Origin: Candidatus Krumholzibacteriia bacterium
GTDB lineage: Bacteria; Krumholzibacteriota; Krumholzibacteriia; LZORAL124-64-63
Assembly (NCBI GenBank): GCA_028718575.1
Contig: JAQULN010000025.1
Coordinates: 1 to 13,941 of the forward strand
Reading direction: 5' to 3'
Length of the DNA stretch: 13,941 nt
The position numbers and the translations under genes are program-made. The notes under the pieces were generated by a model. The model ran no database searches, had not been told where the DNA came from, and saw only the letters and a list, made by a program, of their open reading frames with translations. This document shows, piece after piece, positions 5,826 through 13,355 of the stretch (position 1 is the first letter of the stretch; the number at the start of each line of letters is the position of its first letter).

Positions 5826-7723
5826 GGTGTACCTCGCGGCAGGTCGCGGCGGAAAATCTCGTCGCGGCCGGTGATGACGAAGAGGCCCTGGTCAGGGTGA
5901 GCCCACAGGCGTCGCAACGGGAGATTGTCAGGTCCCGGCAGGATCGTCCAGGCTTGAGACTCGAGTTGGTAAAGGTTGGCGGATTCGCGGCAGAAAGCCC
6001 GGCCGGGACCGGTTTCGACGAAGTCGCTCCAGGCCAAATGCCGGTCCGCCAGGATGGTGAGTTCGCCCTGGTCGAGGTAGCCGCTGAAGTCCTGTTGCGC
6101 CGAATCCCGGCCCTCCAGATACAGCACGCCGGAGCGGCGGCCGGCGCGGATCCGCATCACGGCGATGTCCGGATCCGGGAAGACCTCGTTCCAACTCGCG
6201 CCGTCGTGGTGCAGCAACCGGGCCGTCTCGTCATCGGCGCAGATCACGTAGAGATCGTCAGGCGAGAAACCGTCGAATCCGGTCACGGTGTGGCCGCTGA
6301 GGGGAAGGGCGCCGAGCAGGGTCCAGTCCGCGGTCTCGAGGCCCCACAGTTCCCAGACCAGGTCATTGTCATTGAACGCGACGACCCGGGGCCGGCGGGC
6401 GCTGTCGATCCACAACGCCTGGACCAGTACGGGGCATTCCGGCAGCACTTGCCAGGGATGGTCGCCGTCGCCGAGGGCCAGGCTCAGGTCGTCGCCGATC
6501 AGGGCCAGCGTGCCGTCGTCGAGATCGAAGACGACATGCGCCGGCCAGGGCGCCGGCAGCTCTTGCCAGCGTCCGTCCTCTCGGGCCAACAGCCTGCCCT
6601 GCCAGTCGAGCGCGATCAACCGATGGCCGTCGCCGGCCAGTTGCGCGAGGAGACGGGCCGAGGGCGCGGGGGTCAGCTCGGCGGCGGCGATCGTTCCAGC
6701 GGGTTGCCAGGTCAGACGCGTGAACCCGGCGTCCTGCCCGATGGCGAACGCAATCGGGCCCGCCGGACCCGGCAGGACTGGTACGACGAGGTCGCGGATG
6801 ACGAACGAACCGGTGTGCACAGGCACGCGTGTGCACTCGTCGAGCTTCAACACGGCAGTGTCGCTGGCGAGTAGCGTCTGTCGCGAGAGCGACAGGTGCG
6901 CAAGGTTCTCCTCCGGGTTGAAGAGGCACAAGGGATGCAGGGTGCCGTCCGCGGAGATGCTCGACAGATAGAAATCCCACAAATAATAACGCGTTAGGAG
7001 CACGCGGTCCCGGTCGGCGCTGCAGAAAATCATCCTCTGTGTGTGAGAGATCCTCCACGTTGTACCCGAGAGATGGAGGATCGCGCCTTCCGTGGCGGCC
7101 ATGAGCGGCAAACCGTCGCCGGCATTCCAGATGTGTCGGACCCGTCCCGGCCCTTCGGTCGCGAGGTTCATGGATCGCCAGGCGCCGCCCTCGCGGCGCC
7201 AGATCGCCGTATACGAATCGGTTTCGACCAGCGAGGAGCCGCCGACCAACACCTGGTTCGGCGTGACCGCGCAAACAGCAAGCAACGTGGCGTTCGGGAT
7301 GACGTGGATCACGGCCCAACTCAGTCCGTCCCAGACGAGGATTTCCCCCGCCGCGGAGACGGCCCAGATGGCGTCGCGGGCCAGCCCGCTGATCGCGGTC
7401 AGATCGGCGCCGGTGGGCGCCGCGATGAGCTGGAGGCTTCGGCCGTCGTAGTGCAGGATGGTGCCCTGATCGCCGACGGCCCACATGTCGTCGGCATCCA
7501 GACCCCAGGCAGCGTTGAGATTCTGGTTGGTGAGGGCCGGGTAGATAAGCCGCCACTCGCTCGGATCGCCGGCAACCTCCGGCAATGTCGGCATGGCGTT
7601 GCGGTCGGTGCAGCCGGCAAGCAGAAACGCTGCGAGCAACGCCGCGGCCAGTGTCGCGGCTCGCCAAGGCCGCGCGGCGGACCGGCGGGTTTCTGGCGTC
7701 GATACTCCGCGTCGCATGATCAT
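5822..7723 (-). CDS. Beta-propeller outer-membrane lipoprotein, copy B
   Basis: This is a predicted 633-aa lipoprotein: basic N-terminus, hydrophobic stretch, and lipobox LLAGC with Cys38. Thr at +2 argues for the outer membrane rather than Lol retention. The mature part starts TDRNAMPTLPEV and then shows propeller-like blades of the type hWxxxxDDhWAVGxxGxhhHaDG: DDMWAVG at 78-84, then RDAIWAVSAAGEILVWDG, with later weaker blades (DGFSPDDLYVI..., LRRLWAHPDQGLFVI) up to the C-terminus. The length would fit one large or two propellers. This looks like YCF48/BNR/kelch-type repeats, with no catalytic residues visible. I chose the ATG at 7723, four bases after the preceding stop. An in-frame ATG at 7777 would overlap the upstream coding end, and an ATG at 7717 is also possible. 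Function unknown. Confidence 0.8.
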   Translation of the reverse strand: MIMRRGVSTPETRRSAARPWRAATLAAALLAAFLLAGCTDRNAMPTLPEVAGDPSEWRLIYPALTNQNLNAAWGLDADDMWAVGDQGTILHYDGRSLQLIAAPTGADLTAISGLARDAIWAVSAAGEILVWDGLSWAVIHVIPNATLLAVCAVTPNQVLVGGSSLVETDSYTAIWRREGGAWRSMNLATEGPGRVRHIWNAGDGLPLMAATEGAILHLSGTTWRISHTQRMIFCSADRDRVLLTRYYLWDFYLSSISADGTLHPLCLFNPEENLAHLSLSRQTLLASDTAVLKLDECTRVPVHTGSFVIRDLVVPVLPGPAGPIAFAIGQDAGFTRLTWQPAGTIAAAELTPAPSARLLAQLAGDGHRLIALDWQGRLLAREDGRWQELPAPWPAHVVFDLDDGTLALIGDDLSLALGDGDHPWQVLPECPVLVQALWIDSARRPRVVAFNDNDLVWELWGLETADWTLLGALPLSGHTVTGFDGFSPDDLYVICADDETARLLHHDGASWNEVFPDPDIAVMRIRAGRRSGVLYLEGRDSAQQDFSGYLDQGELTILADRHLAWSDFVETGPGRAFCRESANLYQLESQAWTILPGPDNLPLRRLWAHPDQGLFVITGRDEIFRRDLPRGTP

Positions 7724-7727
7724 CGGA

Positions 7728-9683
7728 TCATTTCGTCCAACCCGGCAGGCTGCGGTGATAGATCTCACCGCGGTCATCGATCACGAAAAGCCCTTGGTCG
7801 GCCTGCGCCCAGAGGTCCCTGATCGAGCCCAATGCCAGGGACGGCACGGCGGCCCAGCCCGCCGGGCTTAGTTGATAGATTTGCGAGCTGGTATAGCAGT
7901 AAGCCAGTTCGGCGTCGACTTCACACAAGTTGTCCCAACTCGGCGGCCCGCTGAGATAAGTCAGGACGCCCTCGTGCAAATACCCGCAGAAGTCGCCGGA
8001 AATGTCCCGATACCCTCGTAGGTAGAGCCGATGCGAGAACCGGCCGGCAGCTATTGCGGTGAGATTGACATCGTTGGTCGCAAGCACCCGCGACACGCGG
8101 TGGCCGTCGAAATGAAGAAGGGCGTGGGCGTATGGGGACTGTATAGTCACGAGCAGGTACAGGTCGTCCGGCGCGAAACCGACCAACCGTCTCGGCGATC
8201 CGATGTCCTCTTCGATATCTTCGGCGAGATCACTGAGCCGGATCCACGACGCGTCTTCGAGTCCCCACAGTTCGAAACGGTCGGTGGTCGAATTTCGGGT
8301 CAGGATCCGCGGGCGCAGACTGCCGTCGATCCACCATCGATCAGTTCCCACATAGTGTTCAAGCGCCGGCAACTCGCGCCATGGTCCGTTCGGCTCTCTG
8401 GCGGCAAATCGCGTGAAAGCTTCCAACTGGACGATGGCCAGCGATCCGTCATCGAGGCAGCGGAACGAATGGGCGTAAAACGGTGTCTCGAGGAACTGCC
8501 AGGTTGCGCCGTCTTGGCGATACAGTTGATACTGGTCGTCCAGGAGAAACAAGTCGTCGCCGTCGCCCTCGACGTGTACTGCGAGGCGGTTCTCAGCCCG
8601 GGGATACAGTTCCGTGATGGAGATATAGTCATCTGCGGCGAAGTCGACGCGCGCGAATCCGCCACGGCCGCCGACGGCAAAACCATGGCGGTTGTTGGCG
8701 TTGGGAAACCGGGGGCTGACCAGATCGGCAATCCAAAACGGGCAGAACTGTGAGTCGATCGACAGACAGCCGACGAGACGGCGGATCCGAGAACTGCTAT
8801 AAGAATATCCGAGCAATGGCGGGTCGGTTAAAGCAATCCATTCGGTGTACTCGAGAGCATTCCCATTGCATTCTTTGACGACCGTGCCGGCGGGACTCAG
8901 ACGAAACAAGGCGGTCCGCGAATGAGGATCGTCCGGGTCCTGTGCCAGGATCCATTCCGCCGCGGCATGCAGAATTCGCGGCATCGGCGTCTGGACCTGC
9001 CAGACGTCGTCATCGCAGCGGTACAGAACGTAGGTCGAGGCGGCCAGCACGGGATATCCAGGCCCCGGCTGCCAGATCCTCCGTATGGGTTCACCGAGGA
9101 CGGGATCAGCGAATGGCATGATTGTCCATTCGTTTCCGTCACCGCGCCAGATGGTCGGTGTCATGTCGCTTGCCCAGAGGTAACCGCCGACGTAGATCTG
9201 ATCCGGAACCATGCACCACACACTGTAAACCGACGGCGACCCTCCACTCTCGCTACGGACAGGATGTTTCAGAAGCCATCGCCGACCGTCCCAGCGCAGG
9301 ACGTCGCCGCTTCTTGTCACGGCCCAGATGTCATCGCGCGCCAGGCCGTGAATCGCTACCAGGTCATTGCCGGTCTCTGCTTCGAACCTGCTCACCTGCT
9401 GGCCGTCGAAATGTATAATGGCGCCCCGATTGCCGACGGCCCACATGTCGTCGGCGTCCATGCCCCAGGCGGCGTTGAGACTCTGCCCGGTCACCGCCGG
9501 GTAGATCCGCTGCCACTCGCTCGGATCGACGCTGACCTCCGGCAACGTCGGCAGGGCGCCGCGATCGGTGCAGCCGGAGGCGGCGAGCAAGGCGAACAGG
9601 GCGGGCAAGGCGAACCGGCCAGCCGCCCGCGGGTGGCTCCCGTTCGCTCGCGCGCCGAAACGCCGGTGTTGCCGCGCCGTCAT
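7728..9683 (-). CDS. Beta-propeller outer-membrane lipoprotein, copy A
   Basis: The first gene of the operon encodes a 651-aa lipoprotein paralogous to the next gene. It has a long basic N-region, a hydrophobic core and lipobox AASGC with Cys38 (+2 Thr, so outer membrane). The mature start TDRGALPTLPEVSVDPSEW and the first blades (AAWGMDADDMWAVGNRGAII, LARDDIWAVTRSGDVLRWDG) are nearly the same as in copy B, as is the C-terminal blade (DQGLFVIDDRGEIYHRSLPG). The centre is much more divergent and its DNA has lower GC (about 48% around 8821-8880). Repeats are propeller-like with no enzyme motif. ATG 9683 has AAAGGG five bases upstream; GTG 9689 in the same frame has AAGG six bases upstream and is an equal alternative, adding two residues. 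A surface or periplasm-facing binding/scaffold role is inferred. Confidence 0.8.
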   Translation of the reverse strand: MTARQHRRFGARANGSHPRAAGRFALPALFALLAASGCTDRGALPTLPEVSVDPSEWQRIYPAVTGQSLNAAWGMDADDMWAVGNRGAIIHFDGQQVSRFEAETGNDLVAIHGLARDDIWAVTRSGDVLRWDGRRWLLKHPVRSESGGSPSVYSVWCMVPDQIYVGGYLWASDMTPTIWRGDGNEWTIMPFADPVLGEPIRRIWQPGPGYPVLAASTYVLYRCDDDVWQVQTPMPRILHAAAEWILAQDPDDPHSRTALFRLSPAGTVVKECNGNALEYTEWIALTDPPLLGYSYSSSRIRRLVGCLSIDSQFCPFWIADLVSPRFPNANNRHGFAVGGRGGFARVDFAADDYISITELYPRAENRLAVHVEGDGDDLFLLDDQYQLYRQDGATWQFLETPFYAHSFRCLDDGSLAIVQLEAFTRFAAREPNGPWRELPALEHYVGTDRWWIDGSLRPRILTRNSTTDRFELWGLEDASWIRLSDLAEDIEEDIGSPRRLVGFAPDDLYLLVTIQSPYAHALLHFDGHRVSRVLATNDVNLTAIAAGRFSHRLYLRGYRDISGDFCGYLHEGVLTYLSGPPSWDNLCEVDAELAYCYTSSQIYQLSPAGWAAVPSLALGSIRDLWAQADQGLFVIDDRGEIYHRSLPGWTK

Positions 9684-9730
9684 CCCCACCCTTTGCCTTG
9701 TTGAATCTCGGGGCGCCGCCCCCCGGGTGA

Positions 9731-9759
9731 AGAGTACAGGACCTCGGCGCCGCGATCAA
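9731..9759 (-). promoter_or_regulatory. Weak candidate sigma-70-type promoter for the lipoprotein/barrel operon
   Basis: On the minus strand TTGATC (9759-9754) and TACTCT (9736-9731) are separated by 17 bases, placing a start near 9724, about 40 bases before the ATG at 9683. The -35 matches 4/6 and the -10 only 3/6 of consensus. The 97-111 bases between this operon and the MFS gene upstream contain no T-tracted hairpin, so read-through from the transporter gene is also possible. Confidence 0.28.
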
Positions 9760-9794
9760 CCCGCGTTACGGTTCTGCGCGTTGGTCGGCCGGGG

Positions 9795-11444
9795 TCAAGC
9801 CAGCCGCTTTTCCGCGATCCAGCGGTTGTAGACCCAGAGCAGAATCGCCGACAACAGCGCCAGACCGGCGAAGATGAGCCACATCGTATCGGTCCGGTCG
9901 ATACCGCCGCGGTGCGCCGGGCCGAAGTGCTGGTAGGCCTTGCCGGAGATCAGGCCGCCGAAGAGGTTGCCCAGCGCCACGCACCAGTAGAAGTAGCCCA
10001 TGTACATGCCCACCTTGTGCGGCGGGGCGATGCGGCCGGCGTACTCCTTCGAGCGCGGGCTGGCGAACATCTCGCCGACTGAGAAGACCAAGATCGCCAG
10101 CACGATGATCCAACCCGCCTGGCCCACGAGATAGAGCAGAAAGCTGAAGACGGTGATCACGCTGCCCACGATGATCGTGGTCAACGGTTGCAGGCGGCGC
10201 GACAGGTAGCTGATCGCCACCTGCCCGACGATGATGCCGAACGCGTTCAGGTTGATCATGTGCTCCGGTTTGACCTGCCCGTGCTCGAGCACGGCGCGAG
10301 CCCACTGGCTGGTATCGAGACCGAGGCGCTGCGCCAGGTTGGCGATCGCGCCGGCCGCGGGAGTCAAGCTGCCGATGATGTCGCTGGTGTCGACGTAGTC
10401 GCGGATGTACTCGGGCAGGGTCATGAAGATCTGGTTGAAGCTGACCCAGAAGAAGGACATCAGCAGCAGGAACGTCAGGTAACGGCCCTCGCCCACGCGC
10501 ATGGGTTGCAGGAGCCAGCCGCTGCCGGCCGTCGCGGCGGCGGCGGTCGCTGCGGCCGCCGCGGTGTCGCTCGTGTTGCCAGGCGCCGCCGCGGTCGCGG
10601 TGGCGGTCCTCGCGCGCACGCGCAGCGGGATATCCACGAGCAGGTTCAGGGCCAGCCAACTGCCGGCCAGTGGCAGATACACGGCGGGCGCGAGCCAGCG
10701 CGAACCCATGACCAGGAGGCCGAGGATGCCGACGATCAAGAGGAAGAAGCGGCCGTTGCCGATCAATTCGATCATGCCGCGGAAGACGTCGCGCAGCGAC
10801 CGCCGGCTTTCCGCGGCCGCGTCGCGCGGCGGTTCGCGGTAGAAGGTGAGCGTGATCGCCCCCATCAGCAGGATCCACAGCGCCGACGCGTAGAACACGT
10901 ACTGCCAGTCCCAGCCGCGCACGATGCCGGCGACGATCGGCCCCAGGAATCCGCCGATGTTGACCATCATGTAGAAGATGCCGAAGCCCATGCTGCCGGT
11001 CTCGGGCGTGGTCGCCTTGGCGACGGTGCTGATGACCACCGGTTTGAACATGCCGTGCCCCACGGCGACCAGGAAGTACACGCCCAGAAAGCCCCAGAAG
11101 GAGTTCGGCACGCCGAGCAGCAGGTAGCCCGGGATCATCACCGCGCACGACGAGAGGAACATGCGCTTGAACCCGTAGCGATCGGCCAGAGCGCCGAACA
11201 CGGCGGGGAAGAGGTACAGGAAGAACGTGGAGAGCCCCTGGATCACGCCGCGATCGGCGCTGCTCATACCCAGGCCGCCGTCGGCCACGGCGCCGGTCAG
11301 ATACAGACTGCTGACCGCATAGAACCCGTACCACCCCATCCGCTCGAACACCTCCATGGTGTTGGCGGCCCAGAAGTAGCCGGGGAACTGTTTGAATATC
11401 GAACGGCGGGCGGGGGACGCGGCGGCGGCGGGTGTCGTCGTCAA
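9795..11444 (-). CDS. POT/PTR-like MFS transporter
   Basis: This is a 549-aa polytopic membrane protein of the major facilitator superfamily. The N-terminal EVFERMGWYG (31-40) is the ExxERxxxYG signature of proton-coupled oligopeptide transporters. It is followed by the MFS loop GALADRYGFKRM (84-95), GHGMFKPVVISTVAKA (129-144) and FYMMVNIGGFLGPIVAG (157-173), all in POT-like positions. Uptake of di/tripeptides or a related solute with protons across the inner membrane is therefore likely. An Ala/Thr-rich, low-complexity linker (279-309) interrupts the middle, between helix groups. The start is TTG: no ATG or GTG fits before residue 30, and GGAG (+ strand 11451-11454) lies six bases upstream. 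The gene stands 98 bp ahead of GTG 9689; whether it is co-transcribed with the operon is not clear. Substrate uncertain. Confidence 0.88.
   Translation of the reverse strand: MTTTPAAAASPARRSIFKQFPGYFWAANTMEVFERMGWYGFYAVSSLYLTGAVADGGLGMSSADRGVIQGLSTFFLYLFPAVFGALADRYGFKRMFLSSCAVMIPGYLLLGVPNSFWGFLGVYFLVAVGHGMFKPVVISTVAKATTPETGSMGFGIFYMMVNIGGFLGPIVAGIVRGWDWQYVFYASALWILLMGAITLTFYREPPRDAAAESRRSLRDVFRGMIELIGNGRFFLLIVGILGLLVMGSRWLAPAVYLPLAGSWLALNLLVDIPLRVRARTATATAAAPGNTSDTAAAAATAAAATAGSGWLLQPMRVGEGRYLTFLLLMSFFWVSFNQIFMTLPEYIRDYVDTSDIIGSLTPAAGAIANLAQRLGLDTSQWARAVLEHGQVKPEHMINLNAFGIIVGQVAISYLSRRLQPLTTIIVGSVITVFSFLLYLVGQAGWIIVLAILVFSVGEMFASPRSKEYAGRIAPPHKVGMYMGYFYWCVALGNLFGGLISGKAYQHFGPAHRGGIDRTDTMWLIFAGLALLSAILLWVYNRWIAEKRLA
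10518..10610 (-). repeat. Low-complexity Ala/Thr linker in the transporter gene
   Basis: Codons for residues 279-309 are almost only Ala, Thr, Gly and Ser, encoded by slippage-prone GCC/GCG/ACC runs. It joins two membrane blocks and is probably cytoplasmic; in POT proteins the central loop is often variable, so it is unlikely to hold catalytic function. Confidence 0.6.
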
Positions 11445-11466
11445 GGCGTTCTCCAGTTCGGGGCGA

Positions 11467-11511
11467 GTTGGTGCGACTTGTGGGGCCTGTGCGGTCTGTG
11501 GGGCAATATGG
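11467..11511. repeat. Degenerate 9-nt intergenic tandem repeat
   Basis: Five units of nine bases follow each other without gaps: GTTGGTGCG, ACTTGTGGG, GCCTGTGCG, GTCTGTGGG and GCAATATGG, a rough consensus GYCTGTGSG. They lie between the transporter start and the TSUP gene's stop, in DNA with no gene. The minus strand reads as PHRPHRPHK in one frame, which is an artefact of the period. Confidence 0.55.
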
Positions 11512-11514
11512 GAA

Positions 11515-11555
11515 GATCCGCGCCCCGCGTCCAGAATAGTGCCGGTGCGCGGATC
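11515..11555 (-). terminator. Inverted repeat after the TSUP gene, terminator-like
   Basis: GATCCGCGC (11515-11523) and GCGCGGATC (11547-11555) are perfect 9-bp complements around a 23-nt loop. The repeat begins inside the TSUP stop codon. On the minus strand it is followed by TTCCC, not a T-run, so it is a weak intrinsic terminator at best; a 3'-stabilising hairpin is equally possible. Confidence 0.4.
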
Positions 11556-12324
11556 AGGCCAATCGTTCCCACAGCATCTTGATCAGCGTCAAGGCGACCG
11601 ACCCGATCAGGAACCAACGCACGAAGCTCGGCGGGCGCCGCAAGACTTGCTGCGCGCCCAACACGGCGCCGATGATCTGGCCGGCTCCCAGGGCCAACCC
11701 GACCGTGACCACGACCTTGCCGCCGAGCGCGAAGAACACGAGCGCCACGACGTTGCTGGTGGCGTTCATGACCTTGGCGGCGGCGGTCGCGCGGCGCAGA
11801 TCGAGCCCCGCCAGCGTCACCAGGGCCATGGCCCAAAACGCGCCGGTGCCGGGTCCGAAGAAGCCGTCGTGAAAGCCCAGTCCGAGGCCGAAGACGAACT
11901 GGAACAAGCGGCGGTCAATTCGCCGGCGCACGGGTTGGGAGCCGAGGTCCGGCGAAGCGAGCGTGTAGACCAGGATTGCCAAAAGCAGCGCCGGGATCAA
12001 CCAGGCCAGAAAACCGGCGGACAGCAACTGGATCAGCACCGTGCCGGCTGCCGCGCCGGCCGCCGTGCAGACGACGCCCGGCACCCAGTCGCGCACCCGC
12101 ACCAAGCCACCGCCGCGGTAGCGGTGTAGCGCGGTCATCACCCCCATGGTTGAGCCGAGCTTGTTGGTGCCCAGGGCCAGGTGCGGCGGCAGCCCGACCG
12201 CCAGCAGCGCGGGGATGGTGATCAGGCCGCCGCCACCGGCGATGCTGTCGACGAAGCCGGAAATCAGCCCGGCCACCAGGACAACGAGATGCGCGGCCGG
12301 CGAGAGGTCCGTGGTCCACAACAT
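11554..12324 (-). CDS. TauE/SafE (TSUP) family permease, YfcA-like
   Basis: This 256-aa inner-membrane protein is full length for the TSUP family and has its two-fold repeat. Repeat 1 carries GFVDSIAGGGGLITIPAL (23-40) and ALGTNKL (50-56); repeat 2 carries GFHDGFFGPGTGAFW (151-165) and AKVMNATSN (184-192). These are the signature lines of the E. coli YfcA subgroup. Family members export or import sulfite, sulfoacetate, taurine-derived or other organosulfur anions; the substrate here is not determined. The ATG is the first possible start, since an in-frame TAG lies nine bases before it, and no clear Shine-Dalgarno is present. It follows the glycosidase gene by 49 bp on the same strand and may be co-transcribed with it, though the two roles have no obvious link. 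Confidence 0.93.
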   Translation of the reverse strand: MLWTTDLSPAAHLVVLVAGLISGFVDSIAGGGGLITIPALLAVGLPPHLALGTNKLGSTMGVMTALHRYRGGGLVRVRDWVPGVVCTAAGAAAGTVLIQLLSAGFLAWLIPALLLAILVYTLASPDLGSQPVRRRIDRRLFQFVFGLGLGFHDGFFGPGTGAFWAMALVTLAGLDLRRATAAAKVMNATSNVVALVFFALGGKVVVTVGLALGAGQIIGAVLGAQQVLRRPPSFVRWFLIGSVALTLIKMLWERLA

Positions 12325-12373
12325 GGCGTGACACTAGCCGCGGCGGGCGGCGATACCAAGCTGGAAAAGGTCG

Positions 12374-13267
12374 CTAACGATCGGCCGCCACGCGCGGCCG
12401 CAAGCCGAGCACATTGGGCACGGGCCAGCCCTGTGGCGCTCGCGGCGGCGGTGGCTGGCCGTCCGCAACGTGCGGCGGTGCGGCCGCGGCGGGATCGGTG
12501 GAGGCAACCCAGAGCTGCGCCTGGAGTCCCCCCTCGAGATGCTGGGCCGCCACCAATCCGAGGGGCAAGGCGAGCAGGATCTCGATGAACGCGTGCATAC
12601 TGTGCGGTTGGCGGCAGTAGATCCAGAGCATGCGGCCCTGGTCGTCCTCGCCGAGGCAGGCTTCCGACCAGGGGCGTGTATTCGGCGGCCAGCGGTTCTC
12701 GCCCGGTTTGCGGATCAGGCGAATGTTCTGGATCGCGATGTCGTAGCGGTCGGCGAACGTGGCGTACGGATGCACGTCGAGGTCCATCAGGACGAAGCGG
12801 GGCAATCCCGATTCGCGCGGCTCGAAACACGCTGCTTGCCGGTAGTCCTTCCGGTTCCAGCGCGGGTTGTTCACGTGATCGCCGGTGCGGAAGTGACCCG
12901 TGTGGGTGCGGAGATCGTCGCCATACATGCCGGCATTGATGACCGCGGTGAGTCCGAACTCCTCGCCCCAAGCGCGCGCCGTGCGCGGCGCGCCGCCGAG
13001 CTCCGAGACCGCCAGGGCGACGGTCTGCCAGCGCTCGGGATCGCTGCGCAACACCTGGATCGAGGCCGAACCGACCGTAAAGGTCGCCAGTTCTAGCCCG
13101 GGGGCGAGCAGGCGCCATGCAGCGCTGCCGGTCTGTTCGGCGGGGTTCGGCACCGCTAGGGCCGGATCGCCGAGTGCCGCCGCGGCGGTCAAGAGCCACG
13201 CCAGGACCGCGCCGGCTCTGCGGACGAGGCGCCCGGAGGGCTTGCGACCGGGGTGTTGTTCTGTCAT
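12374..13267 (-). CDS. Exported phosphodiester glycosidase family protein (NAGPA/DUF2233)
   Basis: This is a 297-aa protein with a signal peptide (Arg-rich N-region, hydrophobic 18-32, likely cut after A38). The catalytic-type domain has AVINAGMYGDD (108-118), the family's 'INAGMF' core, IAIQNIRLI (177-185) in place of the usual T/IQSGP line, and the late motif AQHLEGGLQAQLWV (241-254), matching the (L)(D/E)GGxSAxL glycine pair. Relatives of human NAGPA hydrolyse N-acetylglucosamine-1-phosphodiesters; bacterial members are thought to act on phosphodiester-linked sugars of cell-wall or capsular polymers. After residue ~258 comes a Pro/Ala-rich stretch ending in VPNVLGLR, a common end in this family. 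GGGG lies five bases before the ATG. The protein probably works in the periplasm or outside the cell; exact substrate unknown. Confidence 0.87.
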   Translation of the reverse strand: MTEQHPGRKPSGRLVRRAGAVLAWLLTAAAALGDPALAVPNPAEQTGSAAWRLLAPGLELATFTVGSASIQVLRSDPERWQTVALAVSELGGAPRTARAWGEEFGLTAVINAGMYGDDLRTHTGHFRTGDHVNNPRWNRKDYRQAACFEPRESGLPRFVLMDLDVHPYATFADRYDIAIQNIRLIRKPGENRWPPNTRPWSEACLGEDDQGRMLWIYCRQPHSMHAFIEILLALPLGLVAAQHLEGGLQAQLWVASTDPAAAAPPHVADGQPPPPRAPQGWPVPNVLGLRPRVAADR

Positions 13268-13355
13268 AATCGCCCCATATCGGCTCGTCCGCCGAACCCA
13301 CGCCGGTGGTCAACTCACCTCAGTATAGCGCGAGGAGCCGTCGGGGGTCACCATC
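13268..13355. promoter_or_regulatory. Divergent intergenic region between glycosidase and beta-helix genes
   Basis: These 88 bases must hold the promoters for both divergent genes. TATAGC at 13324-13329 is a plausible -10 for the + strand gene, about 27 bases before its ATG, but no fitting -35 is seen 16-18 bases upstream. On the minus strand no clear pair stands out. No operator palindrome was recognised. Confidence 0.3.

Noticed and set aside
5789..6874. Long + strand open frame opposite the lipoprotein B gene
   Set aside because: No signal, family motif or ribosome site; it is the GC-rich shadow of a well-supported minus-strand gene. The same holds for the + strand frame at 10188-11582 opposite the transporter.
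7724..7777. N-terminal extension of lipoprotein B to the ATG at 7777
   Set aside because: These bases encode the conserved C-terminal end of lipoprotein A in another frame, and the extension would push the signal peptide 18 residues inward without a ribosome site.
11441..11540. PHRPHRPHK peptide repeat in a minus-strand frame
   Set aside because: It is the translation of the 9-nt DNA repeat in a gap between genes and belongs to no supported coding frame.
13332..13337. GAGGAG as the ribosome-binding site of the beta-helix gene
   Set aside because: It lies 18 bases before the only possible ATG, too far; GGGGGT at 13343-13348 fits better.
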